Of a stretch of 64,000 nt of DNA, positions 31,231-40,772 are shown piece by piece. How positions within the stretch are numbered: position 1 is the first letter of the stretch; each line of letters starts with the position of its first letter. Source of the stretch: Bacillus sp. ISL-7. GTDB lineage: Bacteria; Bacillota; Bacilli; Bacillales_B; DSM-18226. Position numbers and translations under genes: made by a program. The notes under the pieces are model-generated. The model ran no database searches. It saw only the letters and a list, made by a program, of their open reading frames with translations, and was not told the origin of the DNA. The stretch covers positions 248,001 to 312,000 of the forward strand of contig NZ_JAGGQW010000034.1 of NCBI RefSeq assembly GCF_018613065.1, read 5' to 3'.

Positions 31231-31490
31231 GTGTCTTCAATAAGGGCTATTGACGACAAAAGGCAGGAAAAAACAGTGAAAAGTGTCGCCAATAAGGCCT
31301 ATTGGCGACAAAATTTAAGGAAAAACAATGAGATGTGTCTCCAATAAAAGTTATTGGCGACAGAAATCAGAAAAAAGATGTGGAAAGAGTCGCCAATAAG
31401 GGCTGTTGACGACAAAAGTTAGGAAAAAACTATGAAAAATGTATCCAATGGAATCCGTTGATGACAAAATAAAAAACCATCTATTAGCTA
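31231..31490. repeat. 52-bp tandem repeat array C (5 units) between convergent ccdC and yneK
   Basis: Units start at 31231, 31283, 31335, 31387 and 31439, exactly 52 bp apart. The unit core is a palindrome; in unit 2 GTCGCCAATA and TATTGGCGAC flank AGGCC, a 10-bp perfect stem. The rest is A-rich spacer. The last unit is diverged. Sequence is unrelated to arrays A and B, but the period and the setting between convergent genes are the same. Confidence 0.92.
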
Positions 31491-31495
31491 GACGG

Positions 31496-31921
31496 TTAAA
31501 ATAGATGCTCAAAAGGAGCAACATCAATTCTATTTTCAAAAAGCTTTTTTCGTAAAAATTTATGATCCCTTTTTGGTGTGGCTTGAATATAGCCACGAAT
31601 GACGAGGTCTTGAGTAATTTTTGATGCCTTTTCTCGAAGGGCGATTTCGCCAATTTTTCCGGCAATCTTATGTCTGGCAACATCACGGAATAATTCGGGA
31701 ACAGGGCTTACTAAATCCTCTAGGAGTTCTTTCTCCTCGGGCCCCCACAAGTGCCGCGATTCATTTACATAATGTTCTTCCCAATCCATAACTGATTTGC
31801 CATCTTCTTTCGGCATCTTCTTCAAAAACTTTCGGAACATAAAAAATCCACCAATGGCAAATGATCCAACTAGGAAAAATACCCAGAACAGGATAAACCA
31901 TAGAAACCAACCATGAAGCAT
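31496..31921 (-). CDS. yneK: DUF2621 membrane protein YneK
   Basis: The 141-residue protein has one or two N-terminal hydrophobic segments (about residues 5-29), then a soluble region with KSVMDWEEHYVNESRHLWG and an RDHKFLRKKL C-terminal motif. Length and sequence match B. subtilis YneK (DUF2621). Function unknown. The conserved yne block ends here. Confidence 0.9.
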   Translation of the reverse strand: MLHGWFLWFILFWVFFLVGSFAIGGFFMFRKFLKKMPKEDGKSVMDWEEHYVNESRHLWGPEEKELLEDLVSPVPELFRDVARHKIAGKIGEIALREKASKITQDLVIRGYIQATPKRDHKFLRKKLFENRIDVAPFEHLF

Positions 31922-32244
31922 ATCTATTCACCTACAAGATAACTATTTTTCTTATTATTATAGTCTGTTTTTATGAATTAAGACAAGTATTGGACAAAAT
32001 TGAATGAAATTATACTTAAGATTTTAATCAAGAATCTAATCATAGTGAATGCGCGAAACAGGTAATGGTTCTGTAGTTTCCTGATGAAAAGCTTGTCGAA
32101 AAAATGACAAGTACGCTGATTCTATTGATTATCACCATATTCCATAGTAATATAATAACAATAGATAGGGAAGCGAAGTAATTTGTTTCTTTCGCCAAAT
32201 GACTGTGTTACTGTAGTCCAAACATCTTGATATTTTCCATCCAT

Positions 32245-32341
32245 GGGGCTGAATGGGGTACTGGTGTCCTCCACAGTCTTCAAAACTGCTTGAGACCTGC
32301 GTGCCAGGTCTGGTGGGTTCGATTCCCACGCAGTCCCGCCA
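32245..32341 (+). tRNA. selC: tRNA-Sec (anticodon TCA)
   Basis: A 97-base cloverleaf has the marks of bacterial selenocysteine tRNA: acceptor GGGGCTG pairing with CAGTCCC, then discriminator G and an encoded CCA. The anticodon loop is CTTCAAA with anticodon TCA. A long variable arm (AGACCTG / CAGGTCT, 7 bp) and a T arm GTGGG-TTCGATT-CCCAC follow. The extra acceptor base pair expected at position 8 is an A-G apposition, and the anticodon stem shows four clear pairs. It decodes UGA with SelB at SECIS elements. No selA, selB, selD or selenoprotein gene was recognised in this window. Confidence 0.9.
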
Positions 32342-32427
32342 ACAATTAATTCTCATCACCACAGTCTTTTGCTCATTTTGAACGAATCTGTGTGAAACAG
32401 AAAATATGATATTGTGTGCGTTAAGAG

Positions 32428-32456
32428 CCTTCAAATTATAAATTTGGAGGTTTTTT
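32428..32456 (+). terminator. Terminator downstream of selC
   Basis: CCTTCAAATT ATA AATTTGGAGG, a 10-bp stem (one G-U) followed by six T. Confidence 0.85.
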
Positions 32457-32651
32457 GTTTGAGAAAAGGTATTCGAGAACATGGAAGGGATTACCCTATT
32501 CAGCTAAAAAAGTCGGAAATTTGATAAAAGAAGTCGTTTTTACAGTAGGAAAGGGCTTTCAGTTATTTTATAGTAATTAAACAGGTGTTTAGATAACTTT
32601 AAAAGGGAGGAAAAAGTAAAGAAAAAGTTAGAACGAGAAATTTATATTTTT

Positions 32652-32700
32652 AACCCTTCTGATTAATTCCCTTACTAAGATAGGAAGGGTTATTATTTTT
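32652..32700 (+). terminator. Weak terminator-like hairpin
   Basis: AACCCTTC and GAAGGGTT pair across a 24-base loop, followed by a T-rich tract. No gene lies upstream within 300 bases, so its target is unclear. Confidence 0.45.
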
Positions 32701-32851
32701 AATCTTCACTAATACTTTCATGAATCTCTTTTTTAAAAAATACCTTCCAATTATTGTTGATTCATTATTTTTATATTTTCGCAATCTTTTTACAACGATA
32801 ATGTATAATAGAAAATTATATTAATAAAGTTGTAAATCAGGAGGAACACAT

Positions 32852-34567
32852 ATGAAACCGCTTAAACCAATTTTTAATTCATTAATGTTTAAGCTCTTTT
32901 TGACTATTTTCCTCATAATCGGTCCATTAATTATCTTTCATATTATTAATAATTATTATGCTAATGAAGTAATTCGAAGCCAAGTGGCTCAATCTAACAA
33001 AAATATGCTGAATATTTATATGGATCAAATCGATAAGAGTTTGGAAGGTGTTGGAAATTATATATTTCAACTTTCCGCGAATACCGATTTATATTTCCTT
33101 CAATATCATGAAAACTTTGATCTTAACGACTACGAAGAGGCAAAAATAAGATTGTTTAATTCTATCAATAATCAATCTTATTTTTATACAGCAATTGACT
33201 CTATTTTTCTTTATTCATCATCCTATAAAGATTTCCTATATACTCAGAAAAATGATGAAGATTTTACAGACCACATGAATGCGACGGATGAAATTCATGA
33301 ATTGCTTGAGAAAAAACCCGAAAATCTTCTTGAAGGCAAATGGAACTTATGGAAGGGAAAGAAAAATTATTATTTACTATACTATTTAAATATAGATGGA
33401 GTCTACGTAGGGGCTTGGGTAAATGTGAACAATTTGATTAAGCCTTTTAAGTATATTGATTTTGGAGAAACAGGTAGAGCCCTGCTTGCAACTTCCGAAT
33501 TGCAGCCGATCACCAATAAAAAATTTATAGAAGATGAAAAAATAGACTTAACATTGAAGGGAAATAAGTTTGCAGTGTCTGGGGAAAATGACCGCTTTAT
33601 GGTCATGAAGGAAAAATCATCAAGTGGTGATTTTTATCTTTTAGCATTGATACCAGAAAGTGAAATTTTAGAGAAACTTCCTTTTTTACAAAGAATTTCA
33701 TCGGTTATTTCTTTTGGAGCTGTTTTGTTCTTATTTCTATTTATCTTTATCATGAGAAAGGTTTTTCTTCAACCAATAAATCGTATTGTTTCAGCCATGA
33801 AAAAGCTTCGCGAGGGTGATATGGAAGTACGGCTTCCTCTGAACCATAATTCTACGGAGTTTGAAGTGATGAATGGGTCCTTCAACCATATGATATCGGA
33901 GATAAAAGACTTAAAAATCAATGTTTACGAAGAAAAGTTAAATTTACAAAGGGCGGAACTAAAGCATTTACAATTACAAATTAACCCGCACTTTTTCCTT
34001 AACTCATTAAATATTATTTATAATCTTGCAACAGTTAAAGATTTTGCCATCATTCAAGAAATGTCCAAATGCCTAGCCAATTACTTTCGGTTTATGTTTC
34101 GTAGTAATTCGTATTTCGTTAGCTTAGAAGAAGAATTAAATCATACGGAGAATTATATAAAGATTCAACAACTTAGATTTCCAGAAGCTATCAATTATGA
34201 TGTGGAAGCATCTTCAGAATTGATGAAATGCAATATACCGCCTTTGGTCATTCAAACGATTGTTGAAAATTCTATTAAACATGCTTTTAATATGGATGAA
34301 CCGATTGAAATTAAAATAACTGTTAAAAAAGACAATGAAGACCCCGGTTTTATGGAAATTAAAATCCAGGATACTGGTGAAGGATTCCCTGAAGAGGTTT
34401 TATGGAGTTTAGAAAATGACGAATCACTTACAAACCAGAATGGGGAACGAATTGGACTTTGGAATGTTAAGCGACGGTTGAATTTGTTATATGAAGGGTA
34501 TGCTCATATACACTTTTCAAACGAACAAGGAAAAGGTGCAACAGTCCGCATGAAGGTACCGATATAA
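32852..34567 (+). CDS. Membrane sensor histidine kinase, YesM/LytS class
   Basis: The 571-residue kinase has two membrane segments (about residues 14-34 and 290-308) flanking a large extracellular sensor. A HAMP linker, a His_kinase (PF06580) box QINPHFFLNSLNIIYN with the phospho-accepting His, and a GHKL ATPase (N-box VIQTIVENSIKHAF; DTGEGFP) follow. It is the usual partner of AraC-type response regulators that control oligosaccharide import. The regulator gene follows 23 bases downstream. Confidence 0.92.
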   Translation: MKPLKPIFNSLMFKLFLTIFLIIGPLIIFHIINNYYANEVIRSQVAQSNKNMLNIYMDQIDKSLEGVGNYIFQLSANTDLYFLQYHENFDLNDYEEAKIRLFNSINNQSYFYTAIDSIFLYSSSYKDFLYTQKNDEDFTDHMNATDEIHELLEKKPENLLEGKWNLWKGKKNYYLLYYLNIDGVYVGAWVNVNNLIKPFKYIDFGETGRALLATSELQPITNKKFIEDEKIDLTLKGNKFAVSGENDRFMVMKEKSSSGDFYLLALIPESEILEKLPFLQRISSVISFGAVLFLFLFIFIMRKVFLQPINRIVSAMKKLREGDMEVRLPLNHNSTEFEVMNGSFNHMISEIKDLKINVYEEKLNLQRAELKHLQLQINPHFFLNSLNIIYNLATVKDFAIIQEMSKCLANYFRFMFRSNSYFVSLEEELNHTENYIKIQQLRFPEAINYDVEASSELMKCNIPPLVIQTIVENSIKHAFNMDEPIEIKITVKKDNEDPGFMEIKIQDTGEGFPEEVLWSLENDESLTNQNGERIGLWNVKRRLNLLYEGYAHIHFSNEQGKGATVRMKVPI

Positions 34568-34596
34568 AAATTCCAATAAAGGAAAGGGGTATGATG

Positions 34597-36210
34597 ATGA
34601 ATCAATTTCATGTACTTATCGTTGACGATGAAATTCATTCAATTAGAGGCGTTCAGGCGGGTGTTGATTGGAAAAAGCACCATATCTCAACTGTTTATAC
34701 AGCCAATAACATGAGGCAGGCACAAGAGGTGTTTTTAAATAATAGGGTGGATCTTTTGCTTTGTGATATTGAAATGCCTAAAGGATCGGGAATTGACCTT
34801 TTAAAATGGGTCAGGGAACATTACCCAAGTACGGAAGCGATTTTTTTAACCTGTCATTCAGATTTCGGATATGCAAAGCAAGCATTGCAGTTGAAAAGTC
34901 TCAACTATTTACTCAAACCAGTCGATTATCAAGAGCTGGAAGGTGTTATTCACAATGCCTTGGAAAAAATTAAAAAGGATCAGGATACAAAACTGGTGGA
35001 GGAGTCTTACCATCAATTGAAGAAATCGCACCAATCTGTCATGAAGGAACGATTCTGGTTAGATCTCATTCACCAAGTTGTCCCTTCTACCATTGACAAG
35101 ATTAATGAGCATAAGAAGTACCATCATTTATCGTATACGGAGTACACAACTTTTTTGCCCATTTTATTTCATGTTCAACGTTGGAAAAAGGAACTGTCGG
35201 TCCATGAAGAAAAATTAAGGGAGAATGGCCTTCAGAATGCAGTAAATGAAGAAATTGCCAAATCCAATATGGATGCCCATGTGGTAAATTTGGGAACTGG
35301 TTATATTTTGGTCATTTTGCCCCTAGTAAAAGCAACAAACATCGAGGAGCAAACATGTAATTTTAATGATTTTATTTCTCGATTTGCTCTATATTTCTCA
35401 TGCGAACTTTGCTGTTATATTGGCAATCAGGTTCCTATCGAGGAGGTAGTAAGCATGGTTCACTTGTTGCAGGATCTTGATCGTAACAATGTAACCAAGA
35501 GTAACCAGACCATTGTGTATAATAATAAAAAAAAGGATTCATGCTCGATTCCGTTGCTACCTGTTTATTGGTCGAGTTTAATGAAAAGTGGTCCAAAGGA
35601 AAAATTGTTGGATGCAATTAATCAATATTTTAAGGATTGGAAAAAATCAGATGATGATATAACCGCACAATCACTTCATTTATTTTATCAGGATTTTTTG
35701 CAATTGGTTTTTTATGTGCTCCAAGTAAAAGGGATTCAGGCAAATCAGGTTTTTTCACAAAACTTGCTGACTGAAAAGCCTGTTAAAGTGTTGAAATCGT
35801 TAGATTTTCTACAAGATTGGGTTATTTATATTGCGGATGTAGCCATGAATCAGCTTCATGTTCCTCAAGAAAAAGGTTCTGTAGTTAACATTGTTAAACA
35901 ATATATTCAAAACCATCTTGGTGAACAGAGGTTAACACGAGAAGAAATTGCAAATTATGTTTATCTCAATCCTGACTACTTAACAAGACTTTTTAAAAAA
36001 CAAACAGGAGTATCTATATCCGAATTCTTGCAACTGCAGCGTATTGAATATGCAAAAAAACTATTGGCTGGAACAAATTTACCTGTAAGTGAAGTGGCTT
36101 TATCTGCTGGATATTCGAATTTTTCCTATTTCTCTACTATTTTCAAAAAGGCAACTGAATTAAATCCAATGGAATATCGAAAAATGGAACTCTCCATAGA
36201 TAAGTCGTAA
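34597..36210 (+). CDS. AraC-type response regulator, YesN class
   Basis: The 537-residue regulator has an N-terminal receiver domain (VDDE near residue 9; phospho-Asp in LLLCDIEMP near residue 55; Lys in YLLKPVDY). A long middle region follows, then a C-terminal AraC double helix-turn-helix (LTREEIANYVYLNPDYLTRL; VSEVALSAGYSNFSYF). Start is the third of three adjacent ATGs, spaced 7 bases from GGAAAGGGG. It should activate the transporter genes that follow in response to the extracellular sugar seen by the kinase. Confidence 0.92.
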   Translation: MNQFHVLIVDDEIHSIRGVQAGVDWKKHHISTVYTANNMRQAQEVFLNNRVDLLLCDIEMPKGSGIDLLKWVREHYPSTEAIFLTCHSDFGYAKQALQLKSLNYLLKPVDYQELEGVIHNALEKIKKDQDTKLVEESYHQLKKSHQSVMKERFWLDLIHQVVPSTIDKINEHKKYHHLSYTEYTTFLPILFHVQRWKKELSVHEEKLRENGLQNAVNEEIAKSNMDAHVVNLGTGYILVILPLVKATNIEEQTCNFNDFISRFALYFSCELCCYIGNQVPIEEVVSMVHLLQDLDRNNVTKSNQTIVYNNKKKDSCSIPLLPVYWSSLMKSGPKEKLLDAINQYFKDWKKSDDDITAQSLHLFYQDFLQLVFYVLQVKGIQANQVFSQNLLTEKPVKVLKSLDFLQDWVIYIADVAMNQLHVPQEKGSVVNIVKQYIQNHLGEQRLTREEIANYVYLNPDYLTRLFKKQTGVSISEFLQLQRIEYAKKLLAGTNLPVSEVALSAGYSNFSYFSTIFKKATELNPMEYRKMELSIDKS

Positions 36211-36280
36211 TAACAAAAATAAAATGTCGTTTTTTTAGTAAGTGTATTTCTACCCATCCTCTATACTAAAACTAGATAGT

Positions 36281-36294
36281 TGATAACGCTTTCA
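36281..36294. promoter_or_regulatory. CcpA catabolite-response site (cre) upstream of lplA-like gene
   Basis: Read on the minus strand, TGAAAGCGTTATCA fits the cre consensus WTGNAANCGNWNNCW at all fixed positions. It lies 45 bases before the binding-protein start, so glucose should repress the transporter. Confidence 0.8.
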
Positions 36295-36338
36295 ATAAGA
36301 GTTTTCAACAGATCAAAAAGAATAAGGGGGAAAGAAAG

Positions 36339-37832
36339 TTGAAGAGTATTAAATCATTTACAAAGTTTTTAATGATTATTATGTCTGTGCTTTTGGTTTT
36401 GGCTGGGTGCAGTTCCAAGGAAAGTAGTACAAGTAAAAAGGACGGAACTAGCTCCAAAAATAAGCCATATGAAATTACAATGGCTTATTTAACATTAAAT
36501 ACCAAAATAGATGAACTTCCATTGGTTCAAGAAGAAATTAATAAAATTACTAAAAAGAAGATTAATGCTACGGTAAAATTAGTCCCAATAAGTGGAGCTG
36601 CATGGCAACAGCAACAAAATTTAATGTTAACAAGCAACGAAAAGTTGGATTTAATCATGTCTTCATCATTCTATGGCTACAATACACAAGCAGCAAAAGG
36701 TCAATACCTTCCATTAGATGATTTGCTCCAATCACATGGTCAAGGAATTTTTAAAGTGGTTCCTAAACATCTTATAGAAGGTAATAAAGTTAACGGGGAA
36801 ATATACGGTATTCCAAGTATAAGAGACTGGGGTTCTTATTATGGCTTTGCTATGAGAAAGGATTTAGTCGACAAATATAAGATTGATCTTTCTCAAATCA
36901 AAACATTTACGGACTTGGAAGATGTCTTTAAAATGGTCAAAGAAAAAGAACCAACATTAACACCAGTAGTCAACACTTCAATGGGAACATCGGTTGCCAC
37001 CGCAGTTACTGCTGGAAAATTTGATGTGCTAGGGGACAACCTTGGAGTGGTGTCATTTAAAAATAAGAAAATTGTAAATATGTTTAAAGACCCGCAATAT
37101 GTAGAAGCTGTTAAATTAGCACGAAAGTGGTTCCAAGCGGGTTACATCATTAAGGATTCAGCCACATCAAAAGAATCTGCCGCCAATCTTGTAAAAGCAA
37201 ATAAAGGATTTGGCTATTTCGCTAAAATGAAGCCAGGTTTTGATGTCCAGGAGAAGGGAATAACTGGCTATGAAATGGTTTCGGTAAAATTAACGGATGT
37301 TTATTCGTACACAGATGCAGCCACGGGCTTCAACATGTCTATTGCGAGAAACAGTCAAAATCCTGAAAAAGCGATGGAATTTATCAATTTACTATATACT
37401 GATAAAGACATTATGAATTTACTAGATCTTGGCGTGGAAGGTAAACATTATGTGAAAAATTCGGATGGAACCATTAAATTGCCTGACGGCGTTAAGGAAT
37501 CAAAATATGCATTTAACCAGTGGGAAATTGGAAATAACTTCTTGACCCTTCCTTGGGAAGGAAACCCTGCAAATTACTGGGATTTAATGAAAGAACATAA
37601 CGATTCAGCTATTTTTTCTCCAGCATTTGGCTTTACGTTCAATCCAGATCCAGTAAAAACTGAAATTGCTGCATCGACAAACGTATTAAATCAGTACAAG
37701 CTAGGGCTTGAATCAGGTACTCTAAATCCGGAGAAAAGTTTGCCGGAATTTAATAGTAAGCTTAAAGCATCAGGTCTGGGGAAAATTATTGCGGAAAAAC
37801 AAAAACAATTTGACAAGTGGAAAGAGAAGTAA
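36339..37832 (+). CDS. Extracellular solute-binding lipoprotein, LplA-like
   Basis: The 497-residue precursor has a lipoprotein signal peptide with lipobox VLAGC (Cys near residue 24) and a Ser/Lys-rich linker. A family 1 solute-binding fold follows with PSIRDWGSYYGFAMRKDLVD and PEKAMEFINLLYTD motifs, as in B. subtilis LplA/YtcQ. These proteins bind complex or oligomeric sugars. Start is TTG after AAGGGGG. A strong terminator after the gene probably allows read-through so that the binding protein is made in excess over the permeases. Confidence 0.9.
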   Translation: MKSIKSFTKFLMIIMSVLLVLAGCSSKESSTSKKDGTSSKNKPYEITMAYLTLNTKIDELPLVQEEINKITKKKINATVKLVPISGAAWQQQQNLMLTSNEKLDLIMSSSFYGYNTQAAKGQYLPLDDLLQSHGQGIFKVVPKHLIEGNKVNGEIYGIPSIRDWGSYYGFAMRKDLVDKYKIDLSQIKTFTDLEDVFKMVKEKEPTLTPVVNTSMGTSVATAVTAGKFDVLGDNLGVVSFKNKKIVNMFKDPQYVEAVKLARKWFQAGYIIKDSATSKESAANLVKANKGFGYFAKMKPGFDVQEKGITGYEMVSVKLTDVYSYTDAATGFNMSIARNSQNPEKAMEFINLLYTDKDIMNLLDLGVEGKHYVKNSDGTIKLPDGVKESKYAFNQWEIGNNFLTLPWEGNPANYWDLMKEHNDSAIFSPAFGFTFNPDPVKTEIAASTNVLNQYKLGLESGTLNPEKSLPEFNSKLKASGLGKIIAEKQKQFDKWKEK

Positions 37833-37841
37833 GATGAGAAA

Positions 37842-37872
37842 AGAGAGCTAGTGGTGCTAGCTCTCTTTTTTT
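37842..37872 (+). terminator. Terminator after the binding-protein gene
   Basis: AGAGAGCTAG TGGTG CTAGCTCTCT, 10-bp perfect stem with seven T. Confidence 0.92.
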
Positions 37873-38006
37873 CACTGGTTTGTCTGTCTTGAGATGGATT
37901 TCACGTTCCAAATAGTCGGATAAACGAAAATAAGAAGTCGTATTATGGATAGTTTCAATAGACCTAGTTTAATAAAATAATATTATAGCAAGAAATGAAA
38001 GTTGTT

Positions 38007-38020
38007 TGTAAGCGGAAACA
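38007..38020. promoter_or_regulatory. Second cre site, upstream of lplB-like gene
   Basis: TGTAAGCGGAAACA fits TGNAANCGNWNNCW completely. It is 26 bases before the permease start, where CcpA would act as a roadblock or cover a promoter. Confidence 0.7.
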
Positions 38021-38045
38021 CTTTAATCAGCAAGGGGGAAAAAGG

Positions 38046-39023
38046 ATGTCAGAAGTGACAGTAAAGAAAATGAAAGCAAGCATCCAGGCGATACCAGCTA
38101 AAAAGGTAAATAACAGGATGATCAAGTTTAAAAGATTTTTACCTCTTTTTATCATGATGGTACCTGGGTTAATTTATTTGCTGATAAACAATTATTTACC
38201 GATGTTCGGATTGGTCATTGCTTTTAAGGATGTTAACTATGCGAAAGGAATCTTCGCAAGTGATTGGATAGGCTTTAAAAACTTTGAGTACCTATTTAGT
38301 TCAAGAGATGCCTTTGTTATTACCCGAAATACCATTCTCTATAATGGAGGATTTATTATCTTAAATACGATACTGGCGATTGGAATAGCCATAATGCTCA
38401 ATGAAATTAAAAATAAGCTCGCGAAAAGCTTTTATCAAAGTGTTATTCTATTGCCATTCTTGATCTCGATGGTTATTGTCAGTTATCTGGGATTTGCCTT
38501 TTTAAGTGAAGATGTGGGTTATCTGAATAAAACGATTCTGCCTTTACTTGGGCTGGATGGAGTTTCATGGTATAACGAAGCAAAATATTGGCCCTATATA
38601 TTAACCTTCATCAATTTATGGAAGGGTGTCGGATTCCTATGTGTCATTTATTTGGCGGCTATAATCGGGATCGACCAGGAGTACTATGAAGCAGCCACTT
38701 TAGATGGGGCGAATAAATGGCATCAAATTATTCATATTACCATTCCATCGATTATGCCAGTCATTATCATGATGACATTACTGTCAATAGGACGAATTTT
38801 CTACTCTGATTTTGGTTTGTTTTATCAAGTACCAATGAACTCAGGGGCAATCTACGATACCACGAATGTTATTGACACTTATGTTTACCGAGGTTTAATG
38901 CAGCTTGGGGATATCGGGATGTCCGCTGCAGCCGGCCTATATCAATCCATCGTTGGATTTGTACTGGTCCTGATATCCAATTATCTCGTCCGCAGAAAAA
39001 GTAAAGACAATGCATTATTTTAA
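38046..39023 (+). CDS. Sugar ABC transporter permease, LplB type
   Basis: The 325-residue permease has six membrane segments and the EAA loop EYYEAATLDGANKWHQIIHI (about residues 210-229), which contacts the ATPase. ATG 38046 follows an AAGGGGGAAAAAGG site; the upstream in-frame ATG at 37995 overlaps the cre region. It pairs with the next gene as a heterodimeric channel. No ATPase gene is present, so a shared MsmX-type ATPase encoded elsewhere is expected. Confidence 0.92.
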   Translation: MSEVTVKKMKASIQAIPAKKVNNRMIKFKRFLPLFIMMVPGLIYLLINNYLPMFGLVIAFKDVNYAKGIFASDWIGFKNFEYLFSSRDAFVITRNTILYNGGFIILNTILAIGIAIMLNEIKNKLAKSFYQSVILLPFLISMVIVSYLGFAFLSEDVGYLNKTILPLLGLDGVSWYNEAKYWPYILTFINLWKGVGFLCVIYLAAIIGIDQEYYEAATLDGANKWHQIIHITIPSIMPVIIMMTLLSIGRIFYSDFGLFYQVPMNSGAIYDTTNVIDTYVYRGLMQLGDIGMSAAAGLYQSIVGFVLVLISNYLVRRKSKDNALF

Positions 39024-39040
39024 GCAGGAGGTAAGGAAGA

Positions 39041-39928
39041 ATGTATAAATCTGATCGAATAACACAATGGGTTTCCCATATCTTTTTAATCGTACTTGCA
39101 GCAGGCAGCATTATTCCCTTTATCATTCTTTTATCTTCTTCTCTAACAGGTGAAAAGGTCATTTTGAAGGATGGTTATTCCTTTTTCCCTAGGGAATTTA
39201 GCTTTGCAGCTTATGAGTATTTGTTAAATAATTCTTCAAGTATTTTAAGGGCCTACGGTATTACAATTTTCGTAACTGTATTTGGAACGGTTGTTAGTTT
39301 GGGTATAACTGCGTTTTTGGCATATGCACTTTCACGCCGAGATTTACCTTACAGAAATGTTTTTGCTTTCTTTGTATTCTTTACCTTATTATTCAACGGT
39401 GGACTTGTACCAACCTATCTGGTTTATACACAAATCTTTGATTTGAAAAATACGATTTGGGCATTAATTGTACCTGGTCTGCTTATGAATGGTTTTAACG
39501 TATTATTAATGAGAACATTTTTTATAACTTCCATTCCAGAGCCTGTGATTGAATCAGCACGGATGGATGGTGCAGGTGAATTCAGGACCTTTTTCTCCAT
39601 AGTCCTGCCTTTATCACTGCCTATTTTGGCAACGATTGGATTACTTCAAACCATTCATTATTGGAATGACTGGTTTAACGGTCTCATTTATATTACCGAC
39701 CCACAACTATTCAGTATCCAAAACATTTTAAACAGGATGCTTGCGGATATTCAGTTTTTAGCGACCAGTGATTTGGGTTCAAACGCCAGTCAGGCAGCTT
39801 CGGAAATTCCTTCAACAGGTGTACGGATGGCGATTGCTGTTGTAGGGGTATTACCGATTTTAATTGCGTATCCATTTTTCCAAAAATACCTTGTAAAAGG
39901 AATTGCATTAGGTTCTGTAAAAGGATGA
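39041..39928 (+). CDS. Sugar ABC transporter permease, LplC/YtcP type
   Basis: The 295-residue permease has six membrane segments and the EAA loop PVIESARMDGAGEFRTFFSI. The C-terminus GVRMAIAVVGVLPILIAYPF is typical of the CUT1 LplC/YtcP subfamily. An AGCAGGAGG ribosome site lies 17 bases after lplB. Confidence 0.93.
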   Translation: MYKSDRITQWVSHIFLIVLAAGSIIPFIILLSSSLTGEKVILKDGYSFFPREFSFAAYEYLLNNSSSILRAYGITIFVTVFGTVVSLGITAFLAYALSRRDLPYRNVFAFFVFFTLLFNGGLVPTYLVYTQIFDLKNTIWALIVPGLLMNGFNVLLMRTFFITSIPEPVIESARMDGAGEFRTFFSIVLPLSLPILATIGLLQTIHYWNDWFNGLIYITDPQLFSIQNILNRMLADIQFLATSDLGSNASQAASEIPSTGVRMAIAVVGVLPILIAYPFFQKYLVKGIALGSVKG

Positions 39929-39944
39929 GATATTTGTCTAAGAG

Positions 39945-39966
39945 TAGCCCTATCTTAGGGCTATTT
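39945..39966 (+). terminator. Hairpin after lplC-like gene
   Basis: TAGCCCTA TCT TAGGGCTA with a weak T tract; a partial terminator is likely because the YesL-type gene follows. Confidence 0.7.
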
Positions 39967-40016
39967 TCCTTAATATGATTGAGTCATTGCAGCGATAAAG
40001 GAAGGAGTTATCCTTA

Positions 40017-40628
40017 ATGGAAGGTTTTATGAAGGGCATTCATCGTGTTTCCGAGTGGGGTATGAGATTAATGTATGTAAACGTGCTTTGGATTGTCTTC
40101 ACGTTTCTTGGTCTAATTGTTCTAGGTTTTTTTCCTGCAACAGCAGCGATGTTCGCCGTTGTCCGAAAGTGGGTAATGAAGCAGGATATTGATGTATTTA
40201 AAACGTTTTGGACGGTTTATAAAAGTGAATTTCTAAAAAGTAATGGTGTCGGTTTAATTCTGATCGCGTTAGGAGGTTTCCTATACTCTAATATAAAGAT
40301 AATAGAAGCCATATCGTTACCAATATTCAAATTACTTTATATTCCCAATGTTATTTTGATTTTTATTTTCTTCTTTACCTTATTTTATATTTTTCCCGTC
40401 CTTGTACATTTTCATGTGGGGGTAAAAGGAGTCATTAAAAATGCGGTTATCCTAATGACGACCAATCCAATGGCAACCTTTATAATGGCTGTGTTTACAG
40501 GGATTTTCTTTTTTATAACATTTAAGTTTCCTGGATTAATTCCTTTTTTTAGTGGAAGTGTCCCTGCATTTTTACTTATGTCTTTATGCAATTATACATT
40601 CAAAAAATATCATCAAAAGTCGGATTAA
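40017..40628 (+). CDS. YesL-type DUF624 membrane protein
   Basis: The 203-residue protein has about five membrane segments. The DUF624 signature is present: LGFFPATAAMFAVVRKWV near residues 40-57 and PVLVHFHVGVKGVIKNAVIL. Members almost always sit next to LplABC-type importers and YesM/YesN regulators, as here. Their exact function is unknown. Confidence 0.88.
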   Translation: MEGFMKGIHRVSEWGMRLMYVNVLWIVFTFLGLIVLGFFPATAAMFAVVRKWVMKQDIDVFKTFWTVYKSEFLKSNGVGLILIALGGFLYSNIKIIEAISLPIFKLLYIPNVILIFIFFFTLFYIFPVLVHFHVGVKGVIKNAVILMTTNPMATFIMAVFTGIFFFITFKFPGLIPFFSGSVPAFLLMSLCNYTFKKYHQKSD

Positions 40629-40772
40629 TGAAAATAGGTAGTCGTAATTCGAATAGTGGAAACAATGCGAGTGTTTTAAAATGAAATTAAAAGGCAGTTA
40701 ACTTAGAACAAAAGTAATATTATCCGTCATATCAAATTATGAAAGCGTTAAACATTTACTAGGGAGGATACT

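Noticed and set aside
32132..32482. 116-codon minus-strand frame
   Set aside because: Runs antisense through the selC gene and its terminator; no ribosome site or recognisable product.
40739..40752. cre site TGAAAGCGTTAAAC before the collapsed beta-glucosidase
   Set aside because: Two deviations at the 3' end of the consensus; kept only as a remark, unlike the two full matches upstream.
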